Shown: piece after piece, positions 7,281-15,046 of the stretch
Layout: every line of letters begins with the position of its first letter
How positions within the stretch are numbered: the first letter of the stretch is position 1
Notes under the pieces: model-generated
Databases searched by the model: none
The model's input: the letters and a program-made list of their open reading frames with translations, nothing else
Told to the model about the DNA's origin: nothing
Source of the DNA: an uncultured Lachnospiraceae bacterium
GTDB taxonomy: Bacteria > Bacillota > Clostridia > Lachnospirales > Lachnospiraceae
Direction of reading: 5' to 3'
DNA: 20,744 nucleotides
Assembly: GCA_910579425.1 (NCBI GenBank)
Contig: CAJTVL010000063.1
Span: forward strand, 1 to 20,744
Program-made: the position numbers and the translations under genes

Positions 7281-8342
7281 ATTGATCTTTCGGGACATAC
7301 CGTTACCCCCGCAAATCCCGGGAACGTTACCGTAAACCTGTTTGACTATTGGGCGAAAACCGAGAAGCCCTCCGCGTTGACCAATGGCGATATTCTGGAT
7401 AAGAGCGAAAAACATATCTACGAAACCGACGGGGAGGGTACAATTAGCTTAACGCCTACTGATTTTTCGGCAGAGAGAGATTGGAATGTTGGCATTAATA
7501 AGGGACATCTTCTGCTTTTTGGGGACGGAATGATCCATGCCGGGCTCTGGAACAAAGGGGCTGGAGAAATCTGTCGATACGGAAAGCAAAATGCCGGAAT
7601 GGAAGGAATCGTGAAGAATGTTCTGCCTGGGAGCGGATTTCCGGAACTTAATCTGGAGATGGCAGATAAGATTCTTACTGGTGATGAAAATATTGAAAAA
7701 AGGGCAAACTTAATCAAAGACTTTAAGCTGACCGGGGATCATGATGGTAGTGCAGGAGAGCAATATACATCCGAAAAAATCCAAAATTTCAGCAACACAG
7801 TAATTAAAAAATGCTGGGGCGGCGATATTCATGCAGATACAGAATCCCTGCAATACCTTTTTGACCCCGAACAGCAGAATGCGTATAAGCGTTCTTACAC
7901 AGACGTTACGGGGCTGTTCCAGTTAGACAACAAGGGCTACTATTACTATAATATGCGCGAGAACTTTGCGGAGTTCAGTCAGGAGGGAGGCAGCAACCAT
8001 TTTGTCCTTTATGATGCGCCTGCCACCATTCGGACTGACGGGAATCAAAGTGTGGGGAATTTCTTTCCCTTTAACAAGGGCTATGAAGTGTTTAACGGTG
8101 TGGACGGAAGTAAAAGACTGACCAGCAGCGTATTCTGCGCCAATAACGCCATGAACCACCATCTGGGTATGACCGTGGACGTGGAGTTCCGTCAGCCCGC
8201 CAATGGAACGATTAACACGGCAGGCGGAATCCAGCCTATGACCTTTGAGTTTGCCGGAGACGATGATGTATGGGTGTTTATTGATGATGTTCTGGTGCTG
8301 GATCTGGGGGGGGGATTCACAGTGAGCTTTACGGAACCATAG
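6348..8342 (+). CDS. Surface protein middle part: repeat domains and front of the fibro-slime domain
   Basis: The frame is open for 664 codons but has no signal peptide, no ribosome binding site and only a TTG as nominal start, in the middle of repeat copy 1. Residues 1-135 finish copy 1 and about 137-311 are copy 2. After a linker (SGHTVTPANPGNVTVNLFDYW) follows a long region ending in the fibro-slime hallmark EFAGDDDVWVFIDDVLVLDLGG near residues 640-655. Such domains fold like PA14 carbohydrate-binding modules, so glycan binding is plausible. The frame then leaves the domain inside a run of nine G and ends 10 codons later in unrelated sequence. It is not expected to be translated alone, so it is best seen as the centre of one broken gene. 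Confidence 0.75.
   Translation: MKLALPNKIRGWTSGDEKQLIFNDVEFCVGNNPGEEKFETTAGDPIKHDSGIWCHVNVSWENSKFPDAFEHNREFTLQAEIPVFTGKDNNSYHVYVNSNNKEDYISSDGNPDNIKKDSMTKPEILSLKVTLQDGNYKAKYLNQWSYIARDESVLAEDVTINAGIADMGKRSRDEIIQWLKDTVLPLEIRGWTSAGDPDFVFSQIPFEKEKDQSEAKYLITESGKKELYDKAADWGRIKINWVDFPENFVEGKEYTLRAEIPKVEYNHLTYGVYVNSNKEEDYKDENGNYSEAAKDTSTKPQILSLKVSVHNIDLSGHTVTPANPGNVTVNLFDYWAKTEKPSALTNGDILDKSEKHIYETDGEGTISLTPTDFSAERDWNVGINKGHLLLFGDGMIHAGLWNKGAGEICRYGKQNAGMEGIVKNVLPGSGFPELNLEMADKILTGDENIEKRANLIKDFKLTGDHDGSAGEQYTSEKIQNFSNTVIKKCWGGDIHADTESLQYLFDPEQQNAYKRSYTDVTGLFQLDNKGYYYYNMRENFAEFSQEGGSNHFVLYDAPATIRTDGNQSVGNFFPFNKGYEVFNGVDGSKRLTSSVFCANNAMNHHLGMTVDVEFRQPANGTINTAGGIQPMTFEFAGDDDVWVFIDDVLVLDLGGGFTVSFTEP
8306..8314 (+). 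repeat. Nine-G homopolymer at the frame switch in the fibro-slime domain
   Basis: Nine consecutive G follow CT in the Leu codon of the LDLGG motif. In-frame joining of the two sides needs 7 or 10 G. Seven would give LDLGGIHS, the usual fibro-slime sequence as I recall it. The present length of nine is out of frame. Confidence 0.95.
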
Positions 8343-8422
8343 ATTTTTCCACCGGCGACATTTACATCGGACGGGCCTTTGGTACACATGGGATTCCCTC
8401 CGATCCCGCAGGTTCCGGTCTG

Positions 8423-11038
8423 GTGACCAAAACCAGTTTGTTAGCCGAATATCAGAATGCACACAAAGAAGGGGACACAGCCTGGACGGGAAATACCTTT
8501 GCAAGCAATACCTCCCATACCCTGAAAATGTTTTATCTGGAGCGGGGAAATTATGATTCCAGCATTGCGCTGCGTTTTAACCTTCAGCCCCTGCTTTACC
8601 AGCGGATTGCGAAAGTAGATCAGAACGGACAATCCCTGCCGGGTGTAAAGTTTGAGCTCTACCCGGCGGCAGAGGCAGACGAGGGGGAGGGAACAATCCG
8701 CTGCCTTTATACGGACAGCGGCGACAGGGGAAAGACCTTCTTTGTCCGTCCGGATTACAGTAAGTCTCTGGTGACGCTCCAGACGGATCAAAATGGTTCC
8801 GCAGTATTCCTTACGCCGGACGGGAGTTATTTCAATTTTGCCGACCGGGGAGATCAGTATTATGTGCTCAAAGAGGTGGAGACCGGCAACGGTTACCGTA
8901 CCCAGCCTATTGATATTGTGCTGCATTATGACAGCGCTGCCTCCATGCTTTCCGTGGCCAACCGCTGGACCACAGGTGCCTATGCCTGTTCTGTGTCCCA
9001 TGTTACAAGCCCGATACAGATCAATTACGGAGAAATGAAAGACGGGATGGTTGCGTCGGGAAGCGACATCGTGGGTATTGGGGACAAGGCGGAGGGGCTG
9101 GTGGTGGCAGTGCCATTGCTGCAAAAGAAATCCAGCAAGGCCTGGTTGGCCCTTCATGGCAGCAATTTAAGCGGATTTTTTTCCGTGCCGATTGCCGGAA
9201 ACGGAGAGAATGACTGGGAGCGTGCGGCGCTGCAGGCTGCCCTGGAGCAGGCCGGGGCAAATGACACTGCGGACTGGCACCTGGACTGGGACGAGGGGAA
9301 TCAACGTCTTTACGGGACGCTGAACGATTTGCCCGGACTTGCCAACCGTTATCAGCTCAACGATCCCAACGGTGATATGCATATGGTATATGGGATTCTT
9401 TCGGCCCAGACACTGAAAAATCTTTCGATCCATGGAAATACGGCCAAAGAGCGATATGCGTCCCTGCGGGAATACTGCGCGACGCATACGGCAGAGGAGG
9501 CCTGTGCCGCTCTTGGGAATGGCTTCCGCCTTCTCAGCGTAGACCAGTTCAACAGAGACTTCCGTTCCTTAATCTACATACCCAATGAGCGCAGAGAACT
9601 TTGGGTAATGAAGGTAGATCAGGACGGCGCCCCTTTACAGGGAACGGAGTTTGGACTTTTCAATGACGAGGGCTGTACCGCGATGGTTGCTTCCGGCGTT
9701 ACAGACAGGGGAGGAATGCTGATATTTTCACCCAGCGGGAATCAAAGCGAGGGAGAGGCCCAGATGATTTGGGCCAACAGCACCAACACCCGATATTATC
9801 TGAAAGAGATCAAGGCTCCTGCCGGATATGAGCTCAATGACACGGTGGTACCTGTGATTGTGGGTACCTATTCGATCTATGCTGACGCAGGCGGACCGGA
9901 TGACGGCGTAAGCGTTATGGCCGGAGTGGGACGGCTGACGCAGACAATGCGCCAGTATGCCATGGACAGCGATGTGGATGTGACGCTTCAGGACATCACC
10001 GCCTTTATGCAGACCCAGCCCGGCAAAAGCTTTCAGCTCACCGGCTGGCAGGATGTGAAGGAGGAAGGCACGGGCGCTGTCCGCAGCATGAACCTTCACT
10101 TTGGGAGAAATGCCGAAGTGGACTATGGGCTTCATGATGAGGACGGAGGCAGGCTCTACAAGCCCTTTTTTGTCACGGAAACAGACTTTGTCCGTGCCCG
10201 GGTAGAGCAGAATTATGACGCGCTCATCGGGAATCAGTATGAAGGGGCCAGTGTAGATGTGAACAAGGACAATCTGGGAGATACCGATCTGACCAATTTG
10301 TTCAGCCTGTTAAATATCGTGGTTGTGACAGACCGGATCGACACGGAGAGCAATACGGGCAGGCTTTCTGTCAGCAAAAAGCTGACGGGCCAGGGGATGA
10401 CGCAGGAGGATCATACCAGAGAGTTCACATTTGTTTTAGAATTGAAGGATGCACAGGGCAATCCCATGGATGAAACCCTAAAGTACCGCATCTGGGACGG
10501 AAAACAGGCCGGATATATCAGCAGCGGAGGGGAAATTTTCCTCCACAGCGGCGAATCCGTTATCATTTCCGGCCTGCCTGCGGGAACAAAGTATACTGTA
10601 ACCGAAAGACAGGAGGAGGGATGGTATGTAACGCCCGCGTCCGGTACGGTGAGCGGAGAGATTATCAGGAACGAAACTGCTATGGCGGAATTTGTCAACA
10701 GCAGGGAAAACCCGGAAGATGACGACGAAGGGGAGGATAACGATCAGGATGAAGGTGAGGACGAGGACGGGGAAGAGCAGAAGCCTCCTGCAGATTCGCA
10801 GGAGCCGGCAGAGCCTTTGGATAAAAAGCATCCCTCTTTTGTAAATCCTTCCATGGAGGCAGCCGCTTTGGCGGCAGAGACGGCGGCGGGAGCAGCCGGA
10901 CAGACACCGGATACCGGCGATGAAGGTCTTTCGGGCTTATGGCTCATGCTTGGGGGAATCTCTCTGGTGGGACTGGCAGTGATCTATTTTACAAAACTTC
11001 GTAAAAAGAAAGCTTCCGGGGAAAAGGATACGGATTGA
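8423..11038 (+). CDS. Surface protein C-terminal part: fibro-slime end, SpaA and FctA-like domains, wall anchor
   Basis: The nominal GTG start at 8423 is only the first start codon in a frame already open from 8288. Real homology resumes at 8315 with IHSELYGTIDFSTGD. Domains in order from that GTG: end of fibro-slime (about 1-55, LKMFYLERG), SpaA/Cna-B-like domain 1 (about 59-190, RIAKVDQNGQSLPGVKFELY), an uncharacterised region, SpaA-like domain 2 (about 393-500, LWVMKVDQDGAPLQGTEFGLF then KEIKAPAGYEL), an FctA-like pilin domain (about 645-757, LSVSKKLTG), and a Glu/Asp-rich linker. The end is a sorting signal, QTPDTGD at residues 827-833, followed by a membrane helix and KLRKKK. SpaA and FctA-type domains commonly form isopeptide bonds, suggesting a pilus-like or stalked adhesin. 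It lacks its own ribosome binding site and signal peptide. Confidence 0.8.
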   Translation: MTKTSLLAEYQNAHKEGDTAWTGNTFASNTSHTLKMFYLERGNYDSSIALRFNLQPLLYQRIAKVDQNGQSLPGVKFELYPAAEADEGEGTIRCLYTDSGDRGKTFFVRPDYSKSLVTLQTDQNGSAVFLTPDGSYFNFADRGDQYYVLKEVETGNGYRTQPIDIVLHYDSAASMLSVANRWTTGAYACSVSHVTSPIQINYGEMKDGMVASGSDIVGIGDKAEGLVVAVPLLQKKSSKAWLALHGSNLSGFFSVPIAGNGENDWERAALQAALEQAGANDTADWHLDWDEGNQRLYGTLNDLPGLANRYQLNDPNGDMHMVYGILSAQTLKNLSIHGNTAKERYASLREYCATHTAEEACAALGNGFRLLSVDQFNRDFRSLIYIPNERRELWVMKVDQDGAPLQGTEFGLFNDEGCTAMVASGVTDRGGMLIFSPSGNQSEGEAQMIWANSTNTRYYLKEIKAPAGYELNDTVVPVIVGTYSIYADAGGPDDGVSVMAGVGRLTQTMRQYAMDSDVDVTLQDITAFMQTQPGKSFQLTGWQDVKEEGTGAVRSMNLHFGRNAEVDYGLHDEDGGRLYKPFFVTETDFVRARVEQNYDALIGNQYEGASVDVNKDNLGDTDLTNLFSLLNIVVVTDRIDTESNTGRLSVSKKLTGQGMTQEDHTREFTFVLELKDAQGNPMDETLKYRIWDGKQAGYISSGGEIFLHSGESVIISGLPAGTKYTVTERQEEGWYVTPASGTVSGEIIRNETAMAEFVNSRENPEDDDEGEDNDQDEGEDEDGEEQKPPADSQEPAEPLDKKHPSFVNPSMEAAALAAETAAGAAGQTPDTGDEGLSGLWLMLGGISLVGLAVIYFTKLRKKKASGEKDTD

Positions 11039-11052
11039 AGGAGAACTGTTCT

Positions 11053-11850
11053 ATGAGAAAAAGCGCAAAATCCGCAGGAAAGGGCTGGCGGTTTATAGAA
11101 TTGTTTTTGGCAGCAGTGTTTCTTTTTTCCGCCGCAATGTTAATTCGGGAGGGGAGCCGGTATTTCCGGGAAAGGAAGGCAAACCAACGGCTCTCCGAGC
11201 GGATTGGGAGGGAGCGGGAGGAATTGTCCGCCGCAGGGGGGACATCGTCTCCATATGCTTCCTCGGGCAGGCTTTTGATCTATGACGGTCTTTGGCAGGA
11301 GAATCATGATCTTGCCGGCTGGCTGACCATAGAGGGTTTGGGAATTGATCTGCCGGTAATGTATACTCCTGCCTCCCCGGAGTATTATCTGCACCGCTCC
11401 TTTGACGGCGAGTATGCCCGGAGCGGAAGTCTTTTTCTGGGGGAGAGCTGGGAACCGGAGGCAAATTATGCTGTTATTTATGGGCATAATATGAAAGACG
11501 GAAGTATGTTTGGGGAACTGGACCGGTATCAGAATCCGGAATATGCCAGGAAGCATCCGGTGATTCGTTTTGATACTCTGACCCGGGAGAGAGAATACAG
11601 GGTTTTGACCGCATTTTACAGTCAGGCCGCGGATTCCTCACAGGAGGACATCTTCCGCTACGACCAATTTACCGGCCTGGAAGAGAGGGAGGGCTTTGAG
11701 GACTACCTTCGTCAGGTTTGGAAGCTGGCTATCTATGACACAGGGGAAGAGGCAGAGTACGGAGACCGCCTGCTGATCCTGAGTACCTGCAGCTATCATA
11801 AAAAGATGGGACGGTTTGTGGTGGTGGCCTGTCAAAAGGCCGAAATTTAA
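11053..11850 (+). CDS. srtB: Class B sortase
   Basis: A 265-residue membrane-anchored transpeptidase. An N-terminal hydrophobic helix (FIELFLAAVFLFSAAMLI) acts as signal anchor, followed by a charged linker. The sortase fold has the class B pattern: LAGWLTIEGLGIDLPVMYT, the catalytic His in YGHNM (H145), the Cys in LSTCSYH (C246) and the Arg in GRFVVV (R254). All three catalytic residues are present, so the enzyme looks intact. It starts 15 bases after the surface protein stop behind an AAGGAG site at 11038-11043. This start is preferred to a TTG at 11035 overlapping that stop. The position directly after the PDTG-anchored protein suggests it is the dedicated anchoring or polymerising enzyme. 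Some class B sortases polymerise pili and others anchor haem proteins. Confidence 0.92.
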   Translation: MRKSAKSAGKGWRFIELFLAAVFLFSAAMLIREGSRYFRERKANQRLSERIGREREELSAAGGTSSPYASSGRLLIYDGLWQENHDLAGWLTIEGLGIDLPVMYTPASPEYYLHRSFDGEYARSGSLFLGESWEPEANYAVIYGHNMKDGSMFGELDRYQNPEYARKHPVIRFDTLTREREYRVLTAFYSQAADSSQEDIFRYDQFTGLEEREGFEDYLRQVWKLAIYDTGEEAEYGDRLLILSTCSYHKKMGRFVVVACQKAEI

Positions 11851-11877
11851 AGGAAAATTGTGCCCTGGCGCCGCTTT

Positions 11878-12606
11878 TCAGCAGTGCGCCGTGCGGCACA
11901 CATTTTCTTTGATTTTGTCAACGATCTGTTCCCGGGTTTTCTCGGCTATCTCTTTAGAACTCATATCTTTGTAGGCTTCATATGGAATCGGCGGCAGGAA
12001 GTGAACCTGTGTCCGCACTTTTTTCAGAGAATTAAGCTCAAAAGGCTTGTAGGAGTCGATGAGTACCACCGGAATAATCGGAGTTTTGGATTTAATCGAG
12101 CATTTAAAGGCTCCGGGAAGAAACTCATGAACCTCGTTCCTGTTATGATAGTAACCTCCTTCGGGAAAGACAATGTACCTTCTTCCGGCCTTTACCTGTT
12201 CGATAATGTCAAGAACGGTTTTGAGCTGCTGCTTCATGTCTGTTTTATCCAGCCGGCTTCCTTTCAGCAGGGAAATAAACTGCGTGGTGATCAGTTGATG
12301 GGAACGCTTATCGTCGATCATTACCGTGCAGGGATTTTCGTGCCCGGAAATGATACCCAGGGCGTCATATTTTCCCTGATGATTGGAATACATGACATAA
12401 CCGCCCTCAGCGGGGAGATTTTCGGTTCCGTATACATCCGTATGAATCCGGCCGTTCCGCTGCAGAATAGAAACGGCGCGCCGGGCAACCGCATAGCGCT
12501 CCTCTTCGGTGTAACGTTCATCATGCTTTTCAATATAAGTGACCTTGCACAGATAAAAGATCACAATAGGAAGGGAAATCAGAATAACAAAACAAATTCT
12601 TATCAC
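11878..12606 (-). CDS. plsC: 1-acyl-sn-glycerol-3-phosphate acyltransferase (PlsC family)
   Basis: A 242-residue membrane-associated enzyme that adds the second acyl chain to lysophosphatidic acid in phospholipid synthesis. The acyltransferase motifs are clear: NHQGKYDAL (the NHx4D catalytic block), the KGSRLDKTD substrate segment, FPEGGYYHN (block III) and TPIIPVVLID (block IV). A single N-terminal hydrophobic helix (CFVILISLPIVIFYL) is present. I place the start at GTG 12606-12604, preceded by GAGG eight bases away. Two upstream ATGs at 12645 and 12630 lie at or before the predicted transcription start and have no ribosome binding site. It is convergent with the sortase gene and divergent from the AIM24-family gene. 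The glycine after the block-I His is typical of bacterial members. Substrate preference is unknown. Confidence 0.88.
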   Translation of the reverse strand: MIRICFVILISLPIVIFYLCKVTYIEKHDERYTEEERYAVARRAVSILQRNGRIHTDVYGTENLPAEGGYVMYSNHQGKYDALGIISGHENPCTVMIDDKRSHQLITTQFISLLKGSRLDKTDMKQQLKTVLDIIEQVKAGRRYIVFPEGGYYHNRNEVHEFLPGAFKCSIKSKTPIIPVVLIDSYKPFELNSLKKVRTQVHFLPPIPYEAYKDMSSKEIAEKTREQIVDKIKENVCRTAHC

Positions 12607-12635
12607 AGTCGTAACCTCACATTCGTACATAAAAA

Positions 12636-12664
12636 AATATATCACAGTAAAGCGAGAAATTCAA
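12636..12664 (-). promoter_or_regulatory. Promoter of the acyltransferase gene (minus strand)
   Basis: On the minus strand TTGAAT (12664-12659), 17 bases, then TATATT (12641-12636). Transcription would begin near 12629, leaving a leader of about 22 bases before the GTG start, which supports that start choice. Confidence 0.6.
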
Positions 12665-12690
12665 GACAGTGTTACTACCCATTCTTCCCA

Positions 12691-12719
12691 TTGACAATCC
12701 ACTCCCCTGAATGCAAAAT
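12691..12719 (+). promoter_or_regulatory. Promoter of the AIM24-family gene
   Basis: A consensus TTGACA (12691-12696), a 17-base spacer and CAAAAT (12714-12719). It is divergent from the acyltransferase promoter, with the two -35 boxes about 26 bases apart. Confidence 0.55.
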
Positions 12720-12759
12720 AGAGATAAAGCAAAAAACATGACAAAGGAGAGTTAAGCAT

Positions 12760-13437
12760 ATGCATTACAGAGTAGAGGGCGCGCCTATGCCGGCGCTGAC
12801 GATTAAGCTGGAACAGGGAGAGAGCATTTATACCCAGTCAGGAGGCATGACATGGATGTCGGATGGAATTTCCATGGAGACCAACATGAAAGGCGGCCTG
12901 ATGAAAGGGATCGGCAGGATGTTTTCCGGGGAGAGTCTTTTTATGGCAACCTATACGGCCCAGAGGCCGGAGGCAGAAATTACTCTTGCTTCCAGCTTTC
13001 CCGGAGAGATCAGGGTGCTGGAGGTAGGGCCGGGCAGGGAATACATAGCGCAGAAAAATGCTTTTCTGTGCGCGACTCCCAATGTGGTTCTGAGCGCCCA
13101 TGTTACGGGGGCAAAATCAGGCTTTTTCGGCGGCGAGGGCTTTGTACTGCAGAGGTATTCGGGACAGGGCATGGCATTTTTGGAACTTGACGGAACCATT
13201 GTGGAGAAAGAATTGGCTCCCGGGGAAAAGATAAAGGTGGATACCGGAAATATCGCCTTTTTTGAGGCCGGAGTGGGTTACTCTTCCGAGATGGTGAAGG
13301 GCTTTGCCAATATTCTGTTCGGCGGTGAGGGGCTTTTCCTTTCCACCCTTACAGGGCCGGGGAAAGTGTGGCTTCAGACCATGAGTGTGTCGGAGCTTGC
13401 AAAGAGGATTATTCCATTTATTCCGTCCGGCAAATAG
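12760..13437 (+). CDS. TIGR00266 / AIM24 family protein
   Basis: A 225-residue soluble protein of the TIGR00266/AIM24 family, made of repeated beta strands that form a trimer-like beta barrel in known members. Family marks are QGESIYTQSGGMTWMS near the N-terminus, MKGIGRMFSGES with Gly-rich turns, FFGGEGFVLQRYSGQGMAF, and the C-terminal FGGEGLFLSTLTGPGKVWLQT. The N-terminal and C-terminal halves share the G-G-E-G-L/F-F-L/V pattern, consistent with a duplicated fold. The role of bacterial members is not established. The ATG at 12760 is preceded by an AAAGGAG site. It seems to be monocistronic, with its own promoter and an inverted repeat downstream. Confidence 0.9.
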   Translation: MHYRVEGAPMPALTIKLEQGESIYTQSGGMTWMSDGISMETNMKGGLMKGIGRMFSGESLFMATYTAQRPEAEITLASSFPGEIRVLEVGPGREYIAQKNAFLCATPNVVLSAHVTGAKSGFFGGEGFVLQRYSGQGMAFLELDGTIVEKELAPGEKIKVDTGNIAFFEAGVGYSSEMVKGFANILFGGEGLFLSTLTGPGKVWLQTMSVSELAKRIIPFIPSGK

Positions 13438-13440
13438 GAG

Positions 13441-13456
13441 AATAAGGTTCCTTATT
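13441..13456 (+). repeat. Short perfect inverted repeat
   Basis: AATAAGG and CCTTATT (13441-13447 and 13450-13456) are separated by two bases, just after the AIM24-family stop codon. It could be an operator half-site pair or an RNA hairpin base. The loop is too small for a normal terminator. Confidence 0.4.
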
Positions 13457-13459
13457 AAG

Positions 13460-13517
13460 ACAGGGCTGCTGCATGAAAATGATCTGTTTACAGGTTATGG
13501 AAGTGCGGCAGCCCTGT
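13460..13517 (+). terminator. Long-stem hairpin after the AIM24-family gene
   Basis: ACAGGGCTGCTGC (13460-13472) pairs with GCGGCAGCCCTGT (13505-13517): 13 pairs with one G-U. The 32-base loop contains a small inner hairpin. No U tract follows, so it may be a weak or factor-assisted terminator or some other structured RNA. Confidence 0.4.
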
Positions 13518-13577
13518 TGCTGTTGGGCGGCGTGACAGTCCGGTTGTCAAATATGCAAACAAATGTTCTGAAATCCA

Positions 13578-13606
13578 TTGCTATCTGTCACAAAATATGT
13601 TATTAT
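13578..13606 (+). promoter_or_regulatory. Promoter of the rarA operon
   Basis: TTGCTA (13578-13583), a 17-base spacer and TATTAT (13601-13606). It lies about 60 bases before the rarA start and would drive rarA and the two overlapping or close downstream genes. Confidence 0.55.
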
Positions 13607-13669
13607 AAATCCAAACACACGTTCAGGATTGAAGAAATTTAGGCTTTTGAAAGGAGTATGATCAGAGAA

Positions 13670-15046
13670 ATGGAACAGCTCTCATTGTTTTCTGAGGAAG
13701 TAAATATGAGCGCGCCTCTTGCCAGCAGAGTAAGGCCAGGGACGCTGAATGACTATATTGGTCAAGAACATCTGCTGGGCCCAGGGAAGGTGCTTCGCCA
13801 GATGTTGGAGAAGGATCTGATCAGCTCCATGATTTTTTGGGGGCCTCCAGGCGTGGGGAAAACCACGCTGGCTCGTATTATTGCGAATATGACACGGTCG
13901 TCATTCATTGATTTCAGCGCAGTCACCAGCGGAATTAAGGAGATCAAGGAGGTGATGAAGCAGGCGGAGAGCAGCAGACTGATGGGGCAGAAGACAATTG
14001 TATTTGTAGACGAGATCCACCGCTTCAATAAGGCGCAGCAGGACGCATTTCTTCCCTATGTGGAGAAGGGAAGTATCATCCTGATCGGCGCCACCACCGA
14101 AAATCCCTCCTTTGAGATCAATTCCGCCCTGCTTTCCCGGTGCAAGGTATTTGTTTTGCAGGCGCTGACTACGGAGGATATGGGAAAGCTGCTGCGGCAG
14201 GCGCTTACGGACAGGCGGGGGCTTGGGAGCCAGACCATTTATATAGAAGAAAGGCTTTTGAACGCCATCGCCGTATTTGCAAACGGGGATGCGAGAATGG
14301 CGCTGAATACCCTGGATATGGCGGTTTTAAACGGACGGATTGAGACGGACGGTTCCGTCACAGTGGGAGAGGAGGTGCTGGAGCAATGCACCGGCCGGAA
14401 AATGCTTCTGTACGACAGAAACGGGGAGGAGCACTACAATCTGATATCGGCCCTGCACAAGTCCATGAGGAACAGCGATCCGGACGCGGCCATTTACTGG
14501 CTGGCAAGAATGCTGGAAGCCGGGGAGGATCCTCTTTATATTGCCAGGCGGTTGATTCGGTTTGCCAGCGAGGATGTGGGGATTGCGGATTCCAATGCCC
14601 TTACCGTGGCGGTATCCGTCTATCAGGCCTGTCATTTTAACGGAATGCCGGAGTGTGACGTGAATCTGACACAGGCGGTGGTTTATCTGTCCATGGCTCC
14701 CAAGTCCAATGCGCTTTATGTGGGCTATGGAAAAGCGAAGCAGGATGCGGGGAGAATGTTGACCGAGCCGGTACCGCTTCAGATCAGGAACGGCGTGACC
14801 GGTCTGATGCAGGAGCTGCACTATGGGGAGGGCTATCAGTATGCCCATGACAGGGCGGAAAAGCTGACGGAAATGGAATGTCTGCCCGACTCCCTGAAAG
14901 GAAAGGAGTATTACGTGCCCACTACCCAGGGGGCGGAAGCGCAGGTGGGGGAGAAGCTAAGGCAGGTGAAGGCGTTTAAAAGCTCTCTTCGGGAGGGGCT
15001 TTCGGCTCATTCCGCCCACAAGAAGGAGGCAGGAGATGGCATTTGA
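13670..15046 (+). CDS. rarA: Replication-associated recombination protein A (RarA/MgsA), AAA+ ATPase
   Basis: A 458-residue clamp-loader-like AAA+ ATPase that acts at stalled replication forks. Counting from the ATG at 13670, the RarA features are a short N-terminal EQLSLFSEE, PLASRVRPGTLNDYIGQEHL, Walker A GPPGVGKT (58-65), Walker B FVDEIHRFNK (112-121), sensor 1 GATTENPSFEINSALLSR, and the C-terminal MgsA tetramerisation domain (SDPDAAIYWLARMLEAGEDP, RRLIRFASEDVG). An ATG at 13658 is also in frame, but it sits one base after the AAGGAG site, too close for initiation, so I prefer 13670. The last 11 bases overlap the following radical SAM gene. The motifs are complete and the length is typical. 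Confidence 0.93.
   Translation: MEQLSLFSEEVNMSAPLASRVRPGTLNDYIGQEHLLGPGKVLRQMLEKDLISSMIFWGPPGVGKTTLARIIANMTRSSFIDFSAVTSGIKEIKEVMKQAESSRLMGQKTIVFVDEIHRFNKAQQDAFLPYVEKGSIILIGATTENPSFEINSALLSRCKVFVLQALTTEDMGKLLRQALTDRRGLGSQTIYIEERLLNAIAVFANGDARMALNTLDMAVLNGRIETDGSVTVGEEVLEQCTGRKMLLYDRNGEEHYNLISALHKSMRNSDPDAAIYWLARMLEAGEDPLYIARRLIRFASEDVGIADSNALTVAVSVYQACHFNGMPECDVNLTQAVVYLSMAPKSNALYVGYGKAKQDAGRMLTEPVPLQIRNGVTGLMQELHYGEGYQYAHDRAEKLTEMECLPDSLKGKEYYVPTTQGAEAQVGEKLRQVKAFKSSLREGLSAHSAHKKEAGDGI

Larger units (their letters stand above)
5122..11038 (+). pseudogene. Giant LPXTG-type surface protein locus, interrupted in three places
   Basis: Three consecutive open frames form one protein of about 1,970 codons. 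The first has the promoter, ribosome binding site and signal peptide, the middle has neither a start region nor an end, and the last carries the wall anchor. The breaks are a TGA at 6277-6279, a one-base loss near 6343-6350 and the nine-G run at 8306-8314. Across each break the broken domain resumes in the next reading: the repeat domain at the first two, and the fibro-slime domain (LDLGG|IHSELYGTIDF) at the third. As sequenced, only the secreted first part would be made and nothing would be anchored. The three frames are also listed separately. Confidence 0.75.

Noticed and set aside
11860..12741. A 293-codon plus-strand open frame.
   Set aside because: It is the antisense shadow of the acyltransferase, whose NHx4D and FPEG motifs are on the minus strand. 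The plus frame has no ribosome binding site.
13473..13535. A 20-residue Cys-rich small ORF ending CCCWAA.
   Set aside because: It has no ribosome binding site and lies inside the hairpin loop and right arm, so it is probably chance.
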